From Haliotis asinina (lineage: Eukaryota; Mollusca; Gastropoda; Lepetellida; Haliotidae): a stretch of 64,000 nucleotides of DNA. Made by a program: the position numbers and the translations under genes. Numbering within the stretch: position 1 is the stretch's first letter; each line of letters begins with the position of its first letter. Shown piece after piece: positions 52,801-61,800 of this stretch. The notes under the pieces were generated by a model, which searched no databases, had not been told where the DNA came from, and saw nothing but the letters and a program-made list of their open reading frames with translations. The DNA lies in the NCBI RefSeq assembly GCF_037392515.1, contig NC_090290.1:34431753-34495752 (forward strand), in the 5' to 3' direction.

Positions 52801-55800
52801 ACTGGAGTTTTACTAGCCACGGGCTAACGGGCCAGTTGCTATTTCGCGCACTGATGCCTTGGATTCACCATTTCCAGTGTCCCTTGAGGCAGACTGACAC
52901 GATCCATGGCCCCAACACGAGCACCATTCTCATGGACACCAAGTGGCCCATGAGGGTCAAACTGGCTAGACAGCACCCTACAGACCATGTGGAGGATATC
53001 TGCAGGTGAGAACCACACACCATACGTATATATGTTTGGGATTACAGTTTCGTGTAAAGTACAGATTCTAGTGCTTTCGTTGTGGAAGTCGTGGTAGCTG
53101 AACGGGGATGGGTTCGAGTCCTGGATGGGACTCAACCGGTGTTTGCAATACTTTACTTCACCAGCTGGCCATCAGGGCCTGCTGCTATCTGTACAATGTT
53201 CCTACAAACTCAAGCGAAGCCTATGACACACATTAACTTAATATGATGGATCGTGGACGATTCCCCGAACATTAATAAAGAAAAAGGGGGAAACATTCCA
53301 GTTGAAATATAACTGACAGATAATTTACTGAAGGTCATAAGGGCCTGCACACATTTGAAACTGCCGGCCCGATACAATAACAAACGGCATCGGACCTCCG
53401 AGCCGGCGGTTATTTCGAACGCTGGTACCAGGGGAACACTTTCTGTATGACGATTTAACGAGCACTTCCAGTAGGTCTGATTTCGCACTCTTTGCAATGT
53501 GTGTGATTAGTAACACAGACGTCTCCTGTTCCAGTTTTGAGCTGCATTTCCGCGAGGCGGGTGACTACTGGTTGTTCCTGGACTACCATGCTTACATGGA
53601 GGGGACGGCCTGCGACCTGTTGTTGGCTAACGAACCCCTACCAGCAGAAATCCGTAAGTGGTCGCGACTGTAGTTGCACTTCTCGGAGCAATATGTCCTA
53701 TAAGGTTTATATTTAGTACGGTTTTAACTGTTTACGAGTAATCCTTTCAGGAACTTTCAAACCCACGTGATTGATGTTTAAAGCCATATTTGGGAATTTT
53801 CGGCTATCTCTAATCTGTCATATAGATATGTCCAATGTAACGCGTATACGTAGAGGTCTAGATTAACAGACTTTCAGGAATGAAGAAAGCTTCTTGGCTG
53901 TTTCTTACCTTTTGTTCTTTTTGTGACCGTAATTTAGAAACGGCTTTGTGTCTCGTAAAATATGTTCATTTTCAGAGAACAGAGGTAAGTCTAGACTGTC
54001 ACATCTGCTGAAATAGTGCTATCGGTGCTGGAAGAACATATTGAGGCAATCATCCGACCGATGCCATTAGACTCTCCAATGCTCGTTGCTCTTGTTACAA
54101 CTACTGGTTTCTCTGGTCATGTCATAGCGGAAATATTGCTGACCAAAGCTAAAAAAACATTCATTTGTCACAGTATTCACTGTCGTTGACGTAAGCAGCG
54201 ATTTGGTTATAGCGTGACATTTTAGAAACACTTACTATATTAGATTACACGATGCCATGTAGAAAGTGGTCAAATGCAGCATATGTAATATTTGGGATTT
54301 CACTTTCTTAGTAAAATACAAATTCTTGTACTAACTATATTTATCTTCATATCGGTTCTTGGAGGGTGGGGTAGCCTAGTGGTTAGCACGTTCGCTGGTC
54401 ACGCCGTAGACCCGGTTCGGTTCGAAGAGCCCATTTCTGATGTCCCCCCACCCCCACCCCCACCGAGATATTGTTGGAATATAGCTAGACTAAACTAAAC
54501 TCACTAATCCATATTAGTTCTACCCGTAGGTCAGGATATGCAAGTACCTGTTGTCATTACTGTCTGTCTTGCAGTTTTTCAGTTACCACTTTACATTTAC
54601 CTTTTTGTTTTTTGTTTCTATATATGTATTCTGAGCTTATTACACTCTGGCACTGACATTTCAGATTTCTATAATTCTGAAATGATATAAAGCCAACCTT
54701 TTAACTTACTCATTAGACCGTTGACTGATGATCTGGTATCTAAGTACCTGCAACAGTGGAGACACCAAGTTTTCGAATGCAGCAGTAGACTCTCTCCGCG
54801 ATCGTATTTGCCGAGACGCATGACAACAAAGCCTCTTTTATCAACAGATGACCATGGGCAAGGAGAGGTCGACATTCATCACATGTATTGTGTCTATTTC
54901 AGCGATACTGTTTACAGTGCTAGGTTTGCTTGGCCTGGCTGGTCTATGGGCCATCATCAAGTGTATTTACAGGTCAGTAGCACACTGAAGACAGGTGACA
55001 CACAAATAACGTCCACAACAACACAGACATTTCACCAGTAACACGACGGCATGCAATGACCACATACCAACAGAAGGTCTTCACCTACGTACCCCGTCTT
55101 ACGCCCCAATCACGCCCACTCTGCCCCCACATAACCCGACCTTTAAGAAAACACTAGAAAACGAATGCAAATCAGATTACGACTGACTTACACCGAGAGC
55201 ATAACTATTGTTTCCATTTGGACTGAATAGTTTCTCATTTTGATCTAAAACTGAAAATCTTTGTATTTGTTGTTAGGTTTTGTGCGGCGTTTTTACTGTT
55301 TTGTTTTGTTTTTGTTTATTTATTATTTTTCTGATTTGTTTTTGCTTTGTTTTGGTTTTGGGGTGGGTTCATAATGTCCTTGCAACCAACTTGCAACCGC
55401 CGCGTTTCCCGTATCGTCCTTACATTTTATATATGCGCATTTCCGTGTTGTAATCGTGATTCTGTTGATCCGTACAGAAGAACTATTTATTGTGGTATGT
55501 TATTGTTATATACTTATGAAATTGTTAATAATTAGGACGGAAATCGGATGATGATGTTCCTTCCCGACTGAGATTTCACTGCTGACATTACAGACGCAGT
55601 AGATCGGCGCCATGTTTCGGGAAGAGCGCTGATATTACGGATCCAAGGGAACACTCCGAGGCCAATAATTCCGTGGTAGGTAGCTCCGTGGAATTAATGC
55701 CAGCATTTGGTTGTGTTGAAGTATAGCTTGAAATGTTACTTTAAAATAGAATGATGTTCAAAGAACTGGTTGTTCAATTTATTAACCTGAAATGTGGTTA

Positions 55801-58800
55801 GGCGACGATGAGCTGTTCTGGCAGCAGCATATATACTGACGGAAACAAATAAGGGAACGCCACTTAATCGCACAGTGTCCCTCTATTCTCGGATTCGCAT
55901 CCACAGTATGATACAATCTTGCGAAAAAACGGTTCCCTTATTTGTTTCCCTCAGTATAATTCTGATATCAAACTGTTCCGCATTATAGGTGACATGCGTA
56001 TATGGGTGTACAGCGGATCAAACAGATTCGTAGAAACGTTATAAAGCAATGAAGTTTTAAAATCAATCGGACAACTTACGTTACTTCTATTTGTATGGAT
56101 ATTTCATAACGTCAGAAAGACATTACACACACGCGACGTATATGGGACTGTGTGTAAACATGATGTGTGTGGGTATACAAAAGAGCATATCTAACCAAAC
56201 ACTACTAAACAATGCTTACTGTAATAATAAAGTGTTTTGATGAGATGGCCATCTTTTACATGTTCAGAACATGGACCCTCTTAGTAAAGCCAACGGAGAT
56301 GTAGAAAACGGAGGCCCCAAGAAGGTCACCGAGCCCAAGAAGAAGAAGAGGCTGCGGTCTCTGGACACATTCAGAGGGTACGAGTTTGATTTTCCCAATA
56401 TACCATATACCCCATTAACTAGGGATAACCTTTCGGCCTTACTGGCAGAAACGTTTTACAGCATGCTACAGCCTCATGTTTAATGACAGCAGTCGATTAT
56501 AAGTTTTACGATTATGCTGACACAAATGATTGTGTGTATCTTCAGTTTGGCCCTGAGCATAATGATCTTCGTGAACTACGGCGGCGGTGGCTACTGGTTC
56601 TTCGAGCATCCCCCTTGGAACGGCCTCACCCTGGCGGACCTCGTCTTCCCTTGGTACGTCAGCGTCTTGTCACAATGCTATTGGGACACACTGTTTTATA
56701 ACATTGCTAACCCTGGATAGTTTATGCCCTGTTAGTCAGGGAGTGTATTCATCTGGACAACTGGGAACAATGCCCGATTAACAGTGTATCTTTCACAATG
56801 GGGAAGTTCTCTGTGTGTAACCAAAAGGCACAACCTGGAGCATAGTCGTGGATGAAATGTGTCAAATTATGTTCACACATACCCCAACGCTTCGAAGAAA
56901 AGACGTCACTGTAAAACGGCTGACTAAATCAAAATGATGGGGTTATGATAACCCTCGACGTGATGCTGTCGTGGAGATTGGAATACTTTCATCCTGAAGG
57001 TGTTCATGTGAGAAAGATATAATTGATATGTTCGTACTTTAGATGTGAGTAGTTTTATGCCGCACTCAGCAATATTCCAGATTTGTGGCTGTGGTCTGTA
57101 AATAATCGAGTCAGACGAGACATTCCAGTGATCAATAGTATGAGCATTGATATGCGCAAATGGTAACCGATGGCGTGTCAACCAAAGCAGCGAGTCGGAC
57201 CACCCGATCCTGTTAGTCGCCTTTTGTGGCAAGCATGCCTTTCTTAACCCGCACTTAAGATGTACTTATGAAGAAGATATTAATATGTTCACCCTCAGGA
57301 TTATCTTGTCGTGACGATATTTATACGTTCAACCTTACTATGATCATATGATATATACCAATACCCTCAACTCCAAAGTGATCCTGCGATAAAGATATCT
57401 GTTTGTTCTTTCAAGGTTCATCTTCATCATGGGCACCGCTATGAACTTCTCGTTCCGGAGCATGTACAAGCGCGGCAAGACAAGGTGCCAGATTCTATGG
57501 AAGATAATCAAGCGATCCTGTATCCTGTTCGGCCTTGGTATCATCCTGGCGACCTCATGGGGACGTAAGTGTCTGAAATATTTCTTGCTTGTCGTCGTAA
57601 CGTAGATAATAGATTCATTTGTTCACTCGAGTCCAGAGAACAGCTAACAAGAACAAAACATTATTATATCACGTTAAGGTACATTGTTACGAGTAACAAC
57701 TAGAGCTGACCTCACCTAGTGTAGAATTATGGGAAAGGAACTAAACGCTTTGAAAACGACCTCGACCGACCAATTGTTTCACGTTGTTATAAATCTCAAT
57801 GGCCATGGAAGTACTTGGGGTACATTTTGATGTACCATTAAAAATGTAGGGGATATTCCAATTCGCAAGCATACCACTAGCCAATGTCACTGCACATGAG
57901 AAAAAAAAGTATAAATATATATCCATTCAGATGAAAGATTTCCAAAGGAGGGAATAAATTGTCACATTTTCCTCTAATTTCTCTTCAACATTTGTTTCCT
58001 CTTTGGCGTGATCATTTGCATGTTATCAGTCTTGTGAAGTCCAATATCCTACCGTTTTAGTGGTATATGAACATATTTATCCTCCTGCTTGCCAGCCACG
58101 GATCTCACCAAGCTGCGAGTACCCGGTGTCCTGCAGAGATTCGGCATCACCTACCTCATCATTGCCCTCACCGAGCTTCTTTGTCACAGGAAAGAGGATT
58201 CACATGCGGTGCGTTAAGTGCCAGAATTACATAAGAAACAACAAAAATAACGCCTCCGGGGTTATTTCTTAAACCAGCACCTACCCTTACTGGTATGAAT
58301 ATCAAGTGTCATATTGCTGAATAATACAGATGGAGATGTTCTTCAATGGTCATTAAGTTATTAACGCAAGAGCCTTGGGTAAATATGGTCAGTATTCCAA
58401 CCGTATCACAATATCTGGATAACTCATATATAAGAGTAGATGTGCATTTGTCAAGGAGCTAAAGCCCGTGATGATCCGGGTTTGAATTGAACCCATGCTT
58501 GTCGTAACTAACGGAACAGGGTGGTCAGGATCGCTGACTTACTTGACACATGTCATCGTATCCTAATTGTGTAGATGATAGATGCTCATGCTGTTGGTCA
58601 CTGATTGCCTGGTCCAGACTCGACTATTTACAGACCGCTGGAACATTGCTGGGTACGACCTATAACTATAATCACTCACTCCATGACCTTAATTGAGCGG
58701 TGTATTTAACAAAATAAAATATTTGCAGTGTATATGGACATACAAAGAGATTCGCTCCCAAATACTGGTGTCAAATACAACAACACGATAAAGTTAGTTT

Positions 58801-61800
58801 TTTTCAACGTGTGATGATGTAATAGTTATCAGTAGTTATGTGGGTTAAAACTCACTCTTCCTCACTCTTCCTCACTCTGCCTCACTCTTCACTCACTCTT
58901 CATTAGTTTTCAATAAAACTGTACATTTCCGAACACCTTACTGCCATTAGACTTGCGTCAGTTGAGCAATGTCAAATTTAACGTCATATCATTGTGCGTC
59001 GTGTAACTGATGATGTCAAGGCATTGTGCAAATTCTACGGGCAAAACATTTTCTCCTGATAAACTGATCTACGTGATTGAAAACACAAACCCCTTTGAGG
59101 TTAGGTGACGGCGCAGGCCTTTGTTTAAAAAAGGAGACTAAATCGATCGGATATTGTGGCCCTGTGATGACGGGGCGTTGCTCATGATATCAACCACTAA
59201 TGGGTCAGTCCGATTTTTGTTTCCTGATGGACACTGGTACAGCTGACTTGTTCCTGACTGTAAACCTCAATCATCTATATCAAATTGACGAGATTTTTTT
59301 CAGGATCGCAAATGGTCTGCTATCCGTGACGTCATCCTGTATCTCCCTGCCTGGGTCTTCCAGCTGTGTATCCTTGGCGTGTACCTCGGCCTCACGTTCG
59401 GCCTGCCAGTACCCGGATGTCCCACGTAAGCCATACTTAAAACGACTATTGTTACTATTCATCTGCAAGTCAAGTCTTGTATTTCAAGTCAAACCTCTGT
59501 AACAGTAATCACTTTTCAATTCTGAAGTTCCAGGTCACATCCACAGGCTCTCGTGTCTTTCCGAGGATTAATGATTTAAAAGATATTGTTTTTTTGAGAT
59601 GACCCCCGAATGGAAATGCTTCATAGAACAATACACCATGAGTATTATATAACTTTCTAAAATCTTTACTCTTCGCAAAGACTCACTGGATTGTCTGGTC
59701 CAGACTCGATTATTTACAGACCGCCGCCATATAGCTGGACTATTGCTGAGTGCGGTGTAAAACTCACTCACTCACTCACTCACTCACTCAATCTTCGCAA
59801 AGACGCGAGGGCCTGTGCACACTCCTGGACCAACCACCCAATATTATGACCGTATTTTCCCCCATAAAACACTGATATGATTCCACGACCTTCGTGCAGT
59901 TGCTACTAACAGGATCGGATGATCAGGCTTACTGACTTGGTTGACACATGTCATCGGTTCCCATTCGCGAAGATCGATGTTCGTGCTGTTGATCACTGGA
60001 TTGTCTGGACCAGACACGATTACTTTCAGACCGCCGCCATATAGCTAGACTATTGCTGGGAGCGGCGTAAAACTAAATTCACTCACTCACTCTCAATTGC
60101 TGAATGATGTAAAGGCAGACAGTACCTTCGTGTGTGCATAAAATCCACAGGTAAACTGGGGAACGTCTTGTCAGTGAAGATGATCACAACAAAGGGCAAG
60201 AAACTATTTGTCAAGTGGGACAAGTTCACGACAAGTGCTATTTTTGGCGTTACTGTATATAATGTGCATTCATCTACCTAAGAAATAGATCGTTGTAGAT
60301 ATGAAATACTTGTTTGTCTAGGTGTGAGACATTTAACGCTAAGATGTTGCAAACTCCTTAGATTAATGGCACGTCTTATCGTGAGCGTGTGTTTACAGTG
60401 GCTATATCGGACCTGGAGGTTTGAGTGATGGCGGCAAAAACTACAACTGTACTGGCGGGGCCGCCAGGTACATTGATTACGTGTTGCTAGGCAACGACCA
60501 TATATACCAGTACCCCACCCCGCAGGTACGTTATGTCATTACTGGGATCACTCAAAGAAAGCACATTATACCGACTATTTCTTGCAGATAAAATGGAAAA
60601 AGTTACACTTCAGTTAAACGATTTAATAGTTACTGATTTGATTTAAACATATCTTATTCACGAAAAGTCAGTAAGCTCCGAGAAATTTGTTTGATGGCCG
60701 CTCCCAAAGGCCGCGAATTATTGATTTCAAGGTAGAAAAAAATAACTGTTTTCCAAAGTTCTGTATATAATATTGTATATATAACAAGATAATCCTTTTG
60801 AAGCACTGTGCATTTAGTCTCATGTCATTGCTCACATCTGGGTTCTTCCTAGGTGTTAAATATGGTTTTACCTGCTTGGATCAAGTCTACTGTTAAATAT
60901 TTTCAACCAGCGAGTAACCATAACCGTAAACCTATGCAGAAATACCCCAAACTGGCGCTCTCACTGTTAGAATATCCTGCTGTTTTGTGTTTTAACGTTT
61001 ACATACCGCAAGAGAAATAGTTCACCCTGCGATTCAGTACGGCAAGGTGCATGGATCTGTAACTGATTATGTTCCTATCATGTCTTCATATAAAAAAGCA
61101 GACACTTTGGGGACATTTAGCTCCTTGATTCTCTTACCTACCAGTTCAGTATGCTGGTCATTATGTTCCAGGCATTATACGAGACGCAGGTTCCATATGA
61201 CCCGGAAGGAATTCTAGGAGTTTTGACATCGGTTTTCCTTTGCTTTTTGGGAGTGCAGGTATGTTAAGCCTGAAACCTTCAGCTGAACTATTGTGTTTTA
61301 TCTTTCGACAAATGAAACGTCTTTTTCCTGTTAAATGTAGCTGATTCGTTCTTGGTTAGCCAAGGGGTAATTTGTCTTGGGCTGATGGTAAACAAATTCG
61401 TTTATCGCTATCGTGGATACACCTGTAACACGTGTTTGCCGAGCGTGGTTTGATTGAGTAACCCTCTGAAATGCTCCTAGTAACAATCATGGGGGAGAGA
61501 TGTGTTGATGTGTTGAGACAGAGTCGGAGTATAAGTATCTGGGAACCTTCACTGACTGCAAGCTGAGCTAGTACACTAACATTGAAGCCCTATACAACAA
61601 GTGTCAACAACGTCTTCAGCCATGTTCACCCATCTGTCATGTCATCATTTTATGCTGTGTTTATTCAGAGTATTTTACCATTGTCCTTCCACTGTTGGTA
61701 CGGGTCTCTCTCTCAGTTCGCCTCAAATCTAAAGTGGACAAAATTGTTAACACTGCAAGTAAAATCGCCGGGGACAAATTTGAATGTTTATCATTAATAT

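Noticed and set aside
53976..53984. 9-base microexon with perfect splice signals between HGSNAT exons 4 and 5
   Set aside because: It leaves the frame unchanged and so does not solve the phase break; noted as a candidate only.
57741..57926. Minus-strand open frame sharing an FNGT word with the frame at 35911-36099
   Set aside because: The shared word comes from a short AT-rich match; no wider similarity was seen.
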